Positions 13,221-22,507 of a stretch of 64,000 nt of DNA are shown here, in pieces (the first letter of the stretch is position 1; the number at the start of each line of letters is the position of its first letter). Made by a program: the position numbers and the translations under genes. This DNA comes from Eupeodes corollae. Taxonomy: Eukaryota > Arthropoda > Insecta > Diptera > Syrphidae. The notes under the pieces are model-generated. The model searched no databases. It saw only the letters and a program-made list of their open reading frames with translations, and was not told the origin of the DNA. The stretch spans positions 59,736,946 to 59,800,945 of the forward strand of contig NC_079147.1 in NCBI RefSeq assembly GCF_945859685.1, written 5' to 3'.

Positions 13221-13300
13221 GCAACAGTCCATGAGAGCCTAGTGACTTACAACTCTCAACCATTCCTGTGTGCGAGTAATGTTGTCAGAATGGAAATGTG
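13215..13300 (-). mobile_element. RTE-like 3' end fragment, inverted
   Basis: Read on the minus strand the segment ends GGACTGTTGCGCCACC followed by a TTTA-type tail, matching the layout of the terminus of copy B (GGACTGTAGCGCCACC plus TAAG tail). The inner sequence differs from copy B, so it is probably a different RTE subfamily or a SINE that borrowed the same 3' end. Confidence 0.5.
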
Positions 13301-13604
13301 AAGATCCTAACACATTATAAAATTTCATTTAAATAGAGTTTAAATACAAAAAAAATCATGTTTAGAAAAATAATAATGGTCATAAAAGGCTTACAAAAGT
13401 TTAGAAAATTTTACATTAAACATTTTGTGTATGTTCAAGTTTAAAAGATGGGATTTTGTTTTAACATTTTTTTAAGAATCATTCAGATAAAAGTAACACA
13501 AAGTATTTGGCATTTAAAGGGGCATTTTCCATATTTCTGTCATCAGTTATAAATAGAATGTATTTGTCCAAATTTTAAGGGGTATTTCATTCAGACAAAG
13601 TTTA
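13301..13604. other. AT-rich flank of the Gypsy insertion
   Basis: No gene or recognisable element in this AT-rich segment. Confidence 0.5.
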
Positions 13605-13608
13605 ACCA
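13605..13608. repeat. Gypsy target-site duplication, left (ACCA)
   Basis: ACCA directly before the TG of the 5' LTR is repeated directly after the CA of the 3' LTR at 22504-22507. A 4-bp duplication is usual for Ty3/Gypsy integrases. Confidence 0.85.
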
Positions 13609-15321
13609 TGTTGCGGAAATTTTATTTCCAAAACAAAAACACACTTTTCTAGAACTGTCACTTTACTGCGTGAGAGCGGGACGACCGTGGTTTGCCAACT
13701 ATCGGTTCTCTCATTCAGTGTGGTGGCGAAAACTATTTCTTTCTTTAACAGGTAGCATTGGTTGATGGGATGGTTTCCATGGCAGTGAAACCAAACCAGA
13801 TGGACGGTCTGGTGAATGGGTGCAGAAAAGTTGCATGAAGGAATGGCCTAATGGCCCAACCTAAAATTTCAATAATATAAGAGTTAATAATTTTTATAAA
13901 ATCATAACGGCCCAACCTAAAATTTCAATAATAGAGTTAATAATTTGTATAAAATCATATTTTACTTAAATTTTTGCTCAAATTATTAAATTGTAACTTT
14001 AATTAATGTAACTTTAACTATGTTTATGGACGTATGGACTTTTAAGTTTCAAACAACTTAATTCAAGATGAACCCTATTTCAAGTTTAGTTACAAATCCC
14101 AAACGTTAGATCATTTTTCCTTCTTTTTTTTTTTTAGAATTGATCGTAAAGTTTTGAAAAGAAGCATATTTTTGCGATTCTTTTTTGTTTCTCAACTTTT
14201 GTCCGAATCGAGAGGGAATATGGGGGTGGCTGAATGCAGCTTCTGGAATCGTCGTGACCTGGAAGTGAATCCAGCGGGCGGCGAATTCCAGGATGACTTG
14301 CATTTAGCAGTGAGAAAAAGAGCGAGTAAGCGGGATCGCGAGAATCTCATCACAAGTTGAGTTCAACAAGCCGATCTCCGATTGGCTGTTGATAAAGTGA
14401 TTGAGATCCGCCACTCCACATTGGCTGAAAGCTGAAAAATGGCGGGAATTAGGAAAGAAGAGACTTGACAGATCGAAGAATCTGGAAGTCAATTCTTTTC
14501 GAGTAGTCAAAGTGAGAGGTTGAGAATCAGAAGACAAAAAGATAAATTCCGTGTAAAAAAAAAAAAAAAAGTTAACTAATAATTGAAAAAAAAAGATTAG
14601 AAGAAAATCAAGTTTTAGAAAAAAAAAAAGGAAGGAAATAAGGACTGGTTGGGAGTTTGTAACTAAAGGAAATAAGATAAGTATAAACCGATTGTGAATG
14701 TTTTCTTTGTAAATCCCAATTTCTTTTGTGGGAATAAAAGACCTTAACGGTCCATCGTCCAATTTTCTGTTTTACTATCGTTGTGAATTTTATAATTATT
14801 GAAAAGATCCTGAGTTTTCATCCTGCGAAGTAAGGTTTCTCAGGCACCTTAAAAATAAAAATTTAATTGTGATAAAATTATTGCTGTTGTATTCTTTTTC
14901 TTGGTGATTGTAATTTTCTTTTCTTTTGTTCCTATAGGTAAAGGTTTGCAATTTCCTTTTTCTCTATTTCAAAAAAAATTGCTGGCGCCCTCTTCTTACA
15001 TAACGTGAGAACGCCCCTGTGGCGATTTGATTCGAATTTTTAATTTTCTGATATCAAGTGATATCAAAATCGTGAGCAACTTAATTAATCGACCTTTCGA
15101 TTAATTTGTGCATTGAACTCACCCCTCGCTGAGCTAGTTGTAGTGGCAGCACTTAATTTGCTGCCTGTTGCAATTTTTGCCGAGTTCGCCTCTTCGCCGC
15201 TCTTTTTGACAGTTCGGCAATCGGCATAATTTATTTCTTATAATATAATATTTCGCGAGTTTGTTGTGTTTTAGTTTCATTTCTTTATTCTTATAACTAT
15301 AAAAGGAAATAAATTGCAACA
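13609..15321 (+). repeat. 5' LTR of Gypsy element
   Basis: 1713-bp direct repeat starting TGTTGCGGAAATTTTA and ending TAAATTGCAACA. It supplies promoter and polyadenylation signals for the element. An AATAAA lies at 14733-14738 and another close to the right end. I could not fix the U3/R/U5 borders by eye. Open frames inside it (for example the 152-codon minus-strand frame at 14304-14762) recur in the other LTR only because the LTRs are duplicates. Confidence 0.95.
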
Positions 15322-15324
15322 AAT

Positions 15325-15342
15325 TGGCACCCAAACGTGGGG
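15325..15342 (+). promoter_or_regulatory. Primer-binding site, tRNA-Lys type (variant)
   Basis: TGGCACCCAAACGTGGGG lies three bases after the 5' LTR. The reverse complement of the 3' end of fly tRNA-Lys(CTT), from memory, is TGGCGCCCAACGTGGGG. The site differs by G to A at position 5 and one extra A. It would prime minus-strand DNA synthesis. Confidence 0.75.
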
Positions 15343-16158
15343 CTTGAAAACAAATCGTGGAACAAATTGGGTTGTGTGTTCGTTTATGGTGTTTTTCTTC
15401 TTTCAGGGAAGTTTTGTGTCGTATACATATATATATATACTGCCATTCCATTGTTTTTAATTCTTTTCTTTTTCTTCCGATATAGCTTCATAATTCGAGT
15501 GGGTACTCCATAGGACGGAATAGAAAATTCGGTGTGATAATTCGAGTGGGCGCTCCGTAGGAGGTAACTGCCAGAAGGATATTCACTTGGGATAAAAGTT
15601 GTGTCAGACGGATTATTATTGTGAGTCATTTTGTTGTTCCTTTTCTTTAGTTATTTTACATATACAAAATTCCTTATTGTGATAAAAAAAAAAAACATTG
15701 CGACAAATCATATAATTATATATATATATCATATATACAGTATATAGTTTCGGTGTAGGGTTAAAAATAATATTAGTGTGACCATACCAGTTTTTTTTGT
15801 CTCTCTTCTTTTTTTTCTCAAGTAAATTTTTTTTAAACAGTGGGGTTCAGTTTTGAAAGTTAAAGTGTGACCATAACAATCTTTTTTCTTCTCTTCAATC
15901 GGATTTTTATTCTTCTGTGAGTTTTAACTATTTCTAATTCGTTTTTTTTTTTGCGTTCTGTTTTTTTCCTTTGTGGAATTTGGGAATCTCTAGTGAGCTA
16001 GTATTTTTTGATAATTCGTTATTTTTTTTTTGTTCTTTTTACTTTTTACTGTTGAACTTTTACTTCGTGCGATTTAAAAAAAAAAAAAAAATTTGTTTCG
16101 CCTGTAGTTCTTAAATCCAATTGAACATTTCACAGTTTTGATTTTTCGTCCTGGTATA
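15343..16158 (+). other. Gypsy 5' leader
   Basis: About 0.8 kb of T-rich untranslated leader between the primer site and gag, expected to carry packaging signals. It contains an ATATAT run near 15427-15440 and two imperfect copies of a GTGTGACCATA(C/A) phrase near 15776 and 15865. No gene. Confidence 0.7.
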
Positions 16159-17490
16159 ATGGATATTAATCGATTAACTAAGGAGGAACTCGTTTATGAG
16201 TTGCGGGCTAGGGGCTTAAAGGAAGGATCTAAGGTCGATGAAATGAGGATGACGCTTAGGGCAAGTCGTTTCTTAGAAAAAACGGGTTCAATTTCTGCGG
16301 ATAGTCCTCACTATCCGTATTCTTTTGAGGAAGATACTAGTGCGGTTAAGGCAAAAATTTTAGAGATTAGGGAATTGGTCCCCAATACTTCGAAAAATCC
16401 GAAGGCATCAGATTACCAAAAGACTTTAACGAAAATTGAATGGGCTTTAGGTAGGATATCGAGGGCTAGGGCTGAGTCGTCAGAGGAAGTCAACGAGGTG
16501 GCTGATTTGAAGGGTGAAATTTTAATTTTAATGGCGAAATTGTCAGCAGAAGAGGAGGTGATAGAACCTCAAGATAAAACAAAATCAACAATGTCGACAG
16601 CAGATTCGGGTGCGTTACCAGCTGCAACGGTCGGCCAACGGGCGAGCTCTAGTGGGTTCCAAATACAGGGTGATATACCCTGTGACCGGTTCCCCGAGCG
16701 AATTGATAAATGGAACGTGAAATTCACAGGTGAACATTGTGGCTCATCGGTGAACTCTTTCATAGAACGAGTTGAGGAAATGAGGGAAGCACGTGGAGTT
16801 TCGGAAGCTAGGGTTTTCACATCAGCGGTGGATTTATTTAGTGGGAAGGCACTCTTATGGTTTAGGTCGATTAGGGACACAATTTCTACTTGGAAAGAGT
16901 TGGTTAGGGAGTTAAAGTTGGAGTTTTTGCCCTCCAACTATGATGATCTTTTGCTGGATGAGGTTAGGCGTCGTACCCAAGGTCGTGATGAGTCGATAGG
17001 AATGTATATCGCTCTCATGCAGACCTTGTTCAAGCGTTTCACGGAGCCTCTGAGTGAGAATAGAAAATTATCTATTCTCATGAAGAATATAACTCCTTTC
17101 TATCAGACTCAATTAGGATTGGCTGATATCAAATCAGTCAGTGAGTTGGTAGCTTTAGGTAGAAGGCTGGAGACGATTCGAAGTAATGTCGAGTCGTTTG
17201 TCCCTCCCCCTTCAGGTCGCAATAGACAAACTTTGGAACCTGATGTTGCATATGTTGGACCCATTCAGGCGGCGACGGTGGCAGTTAATCCTTTCTCCAA
17301 ACCTAGTAGGGCGCTTCGTTGTTTTAAATGTAATAAAGAAGGTCACCTTGCAAATACTTGTTCCGCTCCTAGGCGTTGTTTTGGCTGTGGGGCAGAAAAT
17401 ACAATCAAGCGGAATTGTAGACGCTGCTCGTCGGGAAACGGGCAAAGGTCTCTTGGGCCAGCAGGGCAAGAGCGCCGGCGTCAAAATTAG
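16159..17490 (+). CDS. gag: Gypsy Gag polyprotein
   Basis: Structural protein that would assemble cytoplasmic particles and bind element RNA. I start at the ATG at 16159 (MDINRLTKEEL), giving 443 residues; the same frame reaches upstream to 16138 only with a TTG. The N-terminus (RLTKEELVYELRARGL) resembles a SAP-type helix pair. The middle (about residues 180-340) has the WF(R)SI..TW..L...L.. pattern of Gypsy capsid domains. The nucleocapsid has one good zinc knuckle, CX2CX4HX4C, at about 388-401 (CFKCNKEGHLANTC). A second, CFGCGAENTIKRNC, has Thr in place of the His. The frame ends 70 bases inside the pol frame, which suggests pol expression by -1 frameshifting. Confidence 0.92.
   Translation: MDINRLTKEELVYELRARGLKEGSKVDEMRMTLRASRFLEKTGSISADSPHYPYSFEEDTSAVKAKILEIRELVPNTSKNPKASDYQKTLTKIEWALGRISRARAESSEEVNEVADLKGEILILMAKLSAEEEVIEPQDKTKSTMSTADSGALPAATVGQRASSSGFQIQGDIPCDRFPERIDKWNVKFTGEHCGSSVNSFIERVEEMREARGVSEARVFTSAVDLFSGKALLWFRSIRDTISTWKELVRELKLEFLPSNYDDLLLDEVRRRTQGRDESIGMYIALMQTLFKRFTEPLSENRKLSILMKNITPFYQTQLGLADIKSVSELVALGRRLETIRSNVESFVPPPSGRNRQTLEPDVAYVGPIQAATVAVNPFSKPSRALRCFKCNKEGHLANTCSAPRRCFGCGAENTIKRNCRRCSSGNGQRSLGPAGQERRRQN
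17433..17472 (+). promoter_or_regulatory. Predicted -1 ribosomal frameshift site
   Basis: GGGAAAC at 17433-17439 sits in the gag frame as G GGA AAC, the X XXY YYZ arrangement of simultaneous-slippage sites. It lies inside the gag/pol overlap, since the pol frame is open from 17421 (after TAG at 17418-17420) and gag stops at 17488-17490. Ten bases downstream CTCTTG (17450-17455) can pair with CAAGAG (17467-17472) around an 11-base loop, a possible stimulatory hairpin. A shift here by -1 leads directly into pol. Confidence 0.75.
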
Positions 17491-20400
17491 GGAAGTTGCC
17501 TGCTGACAACCAGCTGGCGAATCGAATTAAAATAGGTTTCACGTTAGAGACAAGTGGGGGCGACAGTCGTCCTTACTTGAGTGTAAATATATATGGCTTT
17601 AGGTTTTTAGGACTTTTAGATTCAGGAGCATCTAGGACTATCATATGTAGGGACGTTTGGAAGGTCCTTAAGGACTTAGGGTTAAGTTTAGAGATAACTA
17701 ATATAAACCAAGTACATCTTGCAGATGGGACGGGTGTAGGAGTTTTAGGAGTGGTCAATTTGCCGATAGTTGTTGAGGATAGGTCAGTTTTAATAGAATG
17801 TTTAGTCATACCTTCGCTTCCCCATACGTTGATATTAGGTGCAGACTTTTGGGCACTCTCGGGAATAGTCCCGGATCTTAGGTCACGTATGTGGAACTTC
17901 TCGAGCCAGTTAGCATTAGCTACAATTGGAACGACATCTATTGTGGAAGAGTCGGATTTGATTGAGGAGCAGAAGAACAGGTTAAACATACTAATTGAGG
18001 ATTTATTCAAAAACATGCCAGAAGGACTAGGAGTTACAAATAGAGTTGAACATATCATTAGAACATCTTCAGATCCAATTAAACAGAGGTATTATCCAGT
18101 TTCACCTGCGATGCAGGTACACATAGACAAATCTCTTAAGGAGATGTTAGATGAGGATGTGATTGAGAAATCAAATAGCCCTTGGGCTTCCCCCATAGTT
18201 TTGATTAGGAAGAAGGATGATACCTTTAGGTTCTGTGTTGATTATAGGAAATTGAATCAGGTTACAGAAAGGGACGCTTATCCACTTCCATTGATTTCAG
18301 CGATTTTGGATAAGCTTAGGAATGCTAGGTTTCTTACTTCGCTTGACATTAAGTCAGCTTATTGGCAAATCCCTATGGCCGAAGAATCTCGAAAGTTTAC
18401 AGCTTTCACGGTGCCAGGTAGGGGTTTATTCCAATTCAAACGGATGCCTTTTGGGCTACACAATGCCCCTGCAACTTGGCAGCGGTTCATTGATAGCGTT
18501 TTAGGACCAGAGATGGAGCCATTCGTTTTCGTGTATCTGGATGATATCATTATTGTCACGGATACATTTGATAAACATTTAGAGATTCTTAACGAAGTTT
18601 TAAAGAGAATATGTGAAGCAGGATTAAAAGTAGGAAGGGAAAAATGTAACTTTTGTAGGCCTTCCCTTAAATTTTTAGGTTATGTCGTCGATAGGAACGG
18701 GTTACATGTCGACCCAGAAAAGGTAGAGAGTATGGTTAGGATTCCTGCGCCTAAAAATGTTAAAGAGGTTAGAAGTTTTGTAGGGACTGTTTCGTGGTAC
18801 AGACGCTTCGTACCAAACTTTGCAACTATTGTTAGGCCTTTAACAGATTTGCTGAAAAAAAGCAAAAAGTTCTTATGGACCCAAGAATGTGAAGACTCAT
18901 TTAGGAAAGCGAAGGAATATTTAATCACGGCTCCAATTTTAACTTGTCCCGATTTCGGTCTTCCATTTGTGGTCCAAACTGACGCGTCGGATTACGGTAT
19001 CGGGGCCGTACTTACCCAAACTTTCGAGGACGGTGAAAAGGTAATTTGCTATTTAAGTAGGTCTTTAAATAGGAGTGAAAGGAATTATTCAACTACTGAG
19101 AAGGAATGCTTAGGAGTTTTGTGGGCGGTTGAGAAGTTGAGACCTTACCTAGAGGGTGTTAGATTTACGGTGATTACAGATCATTACTCACTCGTGTGGT
19201 TGAGTAATCTCAAGGATCCACAAGGAAGATTAGCCCGCTGGGCAGTGCGGCTTCAACAGTTCGATTTCAATATAATTCATCGCAAGGGAAAAGAACATGT
19301 CGTGCCTGACATGTTATCTCGAGGAGTTCCAGTAGTGGCTGGTATCTCGGATGAGGATTTAGACCCTTGGGTAGTAAAAATGATCTCAGCAGTTGAGTTG
19401 AATCCGTTGGATTATCCAAATTGGAGAGTAGAGTGTGGCAGGTTATATAAGTTTATCAAATCGACACATGTAGTAGTGCATGAAAGCAATGAGGAATGGA
19501 AGCTAGTAGTAGGGAAGAAGGATAGGTTAAATATTTTGAAGGAATGTCATGATAGTCCATTAGCAGGGCATATGGGGATTAGGAAAACATTCGCTAGGAT
19601 AGGAAGTAAATACTATTGGCCAAAAATGAGGAGAGATATAACAAATTATGTTAGAAACTGCAGGGTATGTCAACAAGTGAAACCAATTAATGATAAACCA
19701 GCCGGTCTTATGACGGAACGAATAGGAGTTTCTTCTCCGTGGGAGATGATTAGTGTGGATTTAGTGGGTCCATTACCCAAGTCGAATAGAGGTTATATGT
19801 ACATACTAACAGTCGTAGATTATCTTACAAAATTTCCGTTGTTATTTGCTTTAAGGACTGCAACGGCAAAGGCAGTATGTAAGGAGTTAGAGGACAACGT
19901 ATTCTTACTATTTGGTGTTCCAAAAGTTGTCATTTGTGACAACGGTCCGCAATTCAAAAGTAGGGAACTTAGGGTACTTTGTGAGGAATACTCATCCAAA
20001 ATTAGATTTACCCCACACTACCATCCTCAGGCTAACCCCGCGGAGAGAATAAACCAAATTATCAAAACTACGTTGAGAGCTTATGTTTCAGAGAATCACA
20101 GAGTTTGGGATTCTCAATTAGCTAAAGTAGCTTGTGCTATACGCACTTCTCAACATGAAGTGTTAGGAGTTTCACCATATTATGCTAATTTCGGCAAAGA
20201 AATGTCAATCAGTGGTAGGGAGGAATTCAAACTTAGTGATCAAGACATAGACAAGAACAATAGTACAGAATCACAAGAAAATATAGGAGAAAGGTTTAGG
20301 AGACTTAGGGCGGACATAGCTGTCAAGCTTCGAACAGCGTCCAAGAAATCAGCAGAAACATACAATCTCAGGAGGAGAGACATTCAATATCTTCCAAATG

Positions 20401-20606
20401 ATATTGTTTGGCGTAGAAATTTCGACTTGTCGAACGCAGCAAACTACTACGCGGCTAAGTTAGCTCCAAAGTATGTCGGACCATTTAAAGTCCGTAAACG
20501 CTTATCCCCTTGGACGTATGTCCTGGAAGATAATAACGGTAAAGATCGTGGCACTTGGCATACGAAAGACCTTAAACCTTTTAACTCTCTGGCAGAAAAT
20601 GATTAA
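17439..20606 (+). CDS. pol: Gypsy Pol polyprotein (protease, RT, RNase H, integrase)
   Basis: Enzyme polyprotein that copies and integrates the element. It lies in the -1 frame relative to gag; the frame is open from 17421 and has no early ATG, so expression probably needs the frameshift at 17433. Positions below count from the TTG at 17496. Protease: LLDSGASRTI with active Asp at about residue 42. RT: SLDIKSAYWQIPM, then YLDD at 347-350. RNase H: QTDASDYGIG at about 494, TEKECLGVLWA and TDHYSLVWL. Integrase: His-His-Cys-Cys finger (HDSPLAGH...CRVC, 685-725), catalytic Asp at about 755 (ISVDLVGP), Asp at about 815 (CDNGPQF) and Glu at about 850 (NPAERIN). No stop or frameshift interrupts it. 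There is no chromodomain or env that I can recognise. Confidence 0.95.
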   Translation, partial: RAKVSWASRARAPASKLGKLPADNQLANRIKIGFTLETSGGDSRPYLSVNIYGFRFLGLLDSGASRTIICRDVWKVLKDLGLSLEITNINQVHLADGTGVGVLGVVNLPIVVEDRSVLIECLVIPSLPHTLILGADFWALSGIVPDLRSRMWNFSSQLALATIGTTSIVEESDLIEEQKNRLNILIEDLFKNMPEGLGVTNRVEHIIRTSSDPIKQRYYPVSPAMQVHIDKSLKEMLDEDVIEKSNSPWASPIVLIRKKDDTFRFCVDYRKLNQVTERDAYPLPLISAILDKLRNARFLTSLDIKSAYWQIPMAEESRKFTAFTVPGRGLFQFKRMPFGLHNAPATWQRFIDSVLGPEMEPFVFVYLDDIIIVTDTFDKHLEILNEVLKRICEAGLKVGREKCNFCRPSLKFLGYVVDRNGLHVDPEKVESMVRIPAPKNVKEVRSFVGTVSWYRRFVPNFATIVRPLTDLLKKSKKFLWTQECEDSFRKAKEYLITAPILTCPDFGLPFVVQTDASDYGIGAVLTQTFEDGEKVICYLSRSLNRSERNYSTTEKECLGVLWAVEKLRPYLEGVRFTVITDHYSLVWLSNLKDPQGRLARWAVRLQQFDFNIIHRKGKEHVVPDMLSRGVPVVAGISDEDLDPWVVKMISAVELNPLDYPNWRVECGRLYKFIKSTHVVVHESNEEWKLVVGKKDRLNILKECHDSPLAGHMGIRKTFARIGSKYYWPKMRRDITNYVRNCRVCQQVKPINDKPAGLMTERIGVSSPWEMISVDLVGPLPKSNRGYMYILTVVDYLTKFPLLFALRTATAKAVCKELEDNVFLLFGVPKVVICDNGPQFKSRELRVLCEEYSSKIRFTPHYHPQANPAERINQIIKTTLRAYVSENHRVWDSQLAKVACAIRTSQHEVLGVSPYYANFGKEMSISGREEFKLSDQDIDKNNSTESQENIGERFRRLRADIAVKLRTASKKSAETYNLRRRDIQYLPNDIVWRRNFDLSNAANYYAAKLAPKYVGPFKVRKRLSPWTYVLEDNNGKDRGTWHTKDLKPFNSLAEND

Positions 20607-20771
20607 GTCCCAGATAAAGAATAAACTTGATATTTTACATTTTTTTGTATAATTCACATTTTTATTTACTTTTGTTTAATGTTTGAAAATCTGCCAGAGC
20701 GGGTTTAGCAGTTGAATTAACTGTACTCTAAGGCGTTTGTGTTTTGAACAAACATTTTTTTTCTTTTTTTT
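20607..20771 (+). other. Gypsy segment between pol and polypurine tract
   Basis: Short AT-rich untranslated stretch of about 165 bases. It is too short for an envelope gene, and no splice-acceptor-plus-ORF arrangement is seen. Confidence 0.8.
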
Positions 20772-20787
20772 GGAGGAAAAGGTGAGA
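20772..20787 (+). promoter_or_regulatory. Polypurine tract
   Basis: GGAGGAAAAGGTGAGA, nearly all purine, ends two bases before the 3' LTR. It is the expected primer for plus-strand DNA synthesis. Confidence 0.8.
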
Positions 20788-20789
20788 TT

Positions 20790-22503
20790 TGTTGCGGAAA
20801 TTTTATTTCCAAAACAAAAACACACTTTTCTAGAACTGTCACTTTACTGCGTGAGAGCGGGACGACCGTGGTTTGCCAACTATCGGTTCTCTCATTCAGT
20901 GTGGTGGCGAAAACTATTTCTTTCTTTAACAGGTAGCATTGGTTGATGGGATGGTTTCCATGGCAGTGAAACCAAACCAGATGGACGGTCTGGTGAATGG
21001 GTGCAGAAAAGTTGCATGAAGGAATGGCCTAATGGCCCAACCTAAAATTTCAATAATATAAGAGTTAATAATTTTTATAAAATCATAACGGCCCAACCTA
21101 AAATTTCAATAATAGAGTTAATAATTTGTATAAAATCATATTTTACTTAAATTTTTGCTCAAATTATTAAATTGTAACTTTAATTAATGTAACTTTAACT
21201 ATGTTTATGGACGTATGGACTTTTAAGTTTCAAACAACTTAATTCAAGATGAACCCTATTTCAAGTTTAGTTACAAATCCCAAACGTTAGATCATTTTTC
21301 CTTCTTTTTTTTTTTTTAGAATTGATCGTAAAGTTTTGAAAAGAAGCATATTTTTGCGATTCTTTTTTGTTTCTCAACTTTTGTCCGAATCGAGAGGGAA
21401 TATGGGGGTGGCTGAATGCAGCTTCTGGAATCGTCGTGACCTGGAAGTGAATCCAGCGGGCGGCGAATTCCAGGATGACTTGCATTTAGCAGTGAGAAAA
21501 AGAGCGAGTAAGCGGGATCGCGAGAATCTCATCACAAGTTGAGTTCAACAAGCCGATCTCCGATTGGCTGTTGATAAAGTGATTGAGATCCGCCACTCCA
21601 CATTGGCTGAAAGCTGAAAAATGGCGGGAATTAGGAAAGAAGAGACTTGACAGATCGAAGAATCTGGAAGTCAATTCTTTTCGAGTAGTCAAAGTGAGAG
21701 GTTGAGAATCAGAAGACAAAAAGATAAATTCCGTGTAAAAAAAAAAAAAAAAGTTAACTAATAATTGAAAAAAAAAGATTAGAAGAAAATCAAGTTTTAG
21801 AAAAAAAAAAAGGAAGGAAATAAGGACTGGTTGGGAGTTTGTAACTAAAGGAAATAAGATAAGTATAAACCGATTGTGAATGTTTTCTTTGTAAATCCCA
21901 ATTTCTTTTGTGGGAATAAAAGACCTTAACGGTCCATCGTCCAATTTTCTGTTTTACTATCGTTGTGAATTTTATAATTATTGAAAAGATCCTGAGTTTT
22001 CATCCTGCGAAGTAAGGTTTCTCAGGCACCTTAAAAATAAAAATTTAATTGTGATAAAATTATTGCTGTTGTATTCTTTTTCTTGGTGATTGTAATTTTC
22101 TTTTCTTTTGTTCCTATAGGTAAAGGTTTGCAATTTCCTTTTTCTCTATTTCAAAAAAAATTGCTGGCGCCCTCTTCTTACATAACGTGAGAACGCCCCT
22201 GTGGCGATTTGATTCGAATTTTTAATTTTCTGATATCAAGTGATATCAAAATCGTGAGCAACTTAATTAATCGACCTTTCGATTAATTTGTGCATTGAAC
22301 TCACCCCTCGCTGAGCTAGTTGTAGTGGCAGCACTTAATTTGCTGCCTGTTGCAATTTTTGCCGAGTTCGCCTCTTCGCCGCTCTTTTTGACAGTTCGGC
22401 AATCGGCATAATTTATTTCTTATAATATAATATTTCGCGAGTTTGTTGTGTTTTAGTTTCATTTCTTTATTCTTATAACTATAAAAGGAAATAAATTGCA
22501 ACA
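20790..22503 (+). repeat. 3' LTR of Gypsy element
   Basis: 1714-bp copy of the LTR at 13609-15321. Reading the two side by side I see only one extra T in the homopolymer near 21304-21317. It is followed by ACCA, the duplicated target site. Confidence 0.95.
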
Positions 22504-22507
22504 ACCA
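22504..22507. repeat. Gypsy target-site duplication, right (ACCA)
   Basis: Matches 13605-13608 exactly. Confidence 0.85.

Larger units (their letters stand above)
13609..22503 (+). mobile_element. Complete Ty3/Gypsy LTR retrotransposon
   Basis: An 8.9-kb element in order: 5' LTR (13609-15321), tRNA-Lys-like primer site, leader, gag (16159-17490), pol (17421/17496-20606), polypurine tract and 3' LTR (20790-22503), flanked by ACCA. The integrase follows RT/RNase H, which is the Gypsy rather than the Copia order. The two LTRs begin TG and end CA. I found a single difference between them, one extra T in a homopolymer near 21304-21317, so insertion was recent. Only ~180 bases separate pol from the 3' LTR, so no env exists. 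Gag and pol are both open, although the second Gag zinc knuckle is altered. Potentially recently active, from sequence alone. Confidence 0.97.

Noticed and set aside
14304..14762. 152-codon minus-strand frame inside the LTR, also present at 21486-21944
   Set aside because: It repeats only because the LTRs are duplicates. It is rich in Phe/Leu from poly-A/T runs and shows no domain, so I treat it as chance rather than an antisense gene.
16569..16937. Minus-strand frame within gag
   Set aside because: Shadow of the Gag coding sequence; no independent motif.
20607..20790. Possible env gene after Gypsy pol
   Set aside because: Only about 180 bases remain before the 3' LTR, so there is no room for one.
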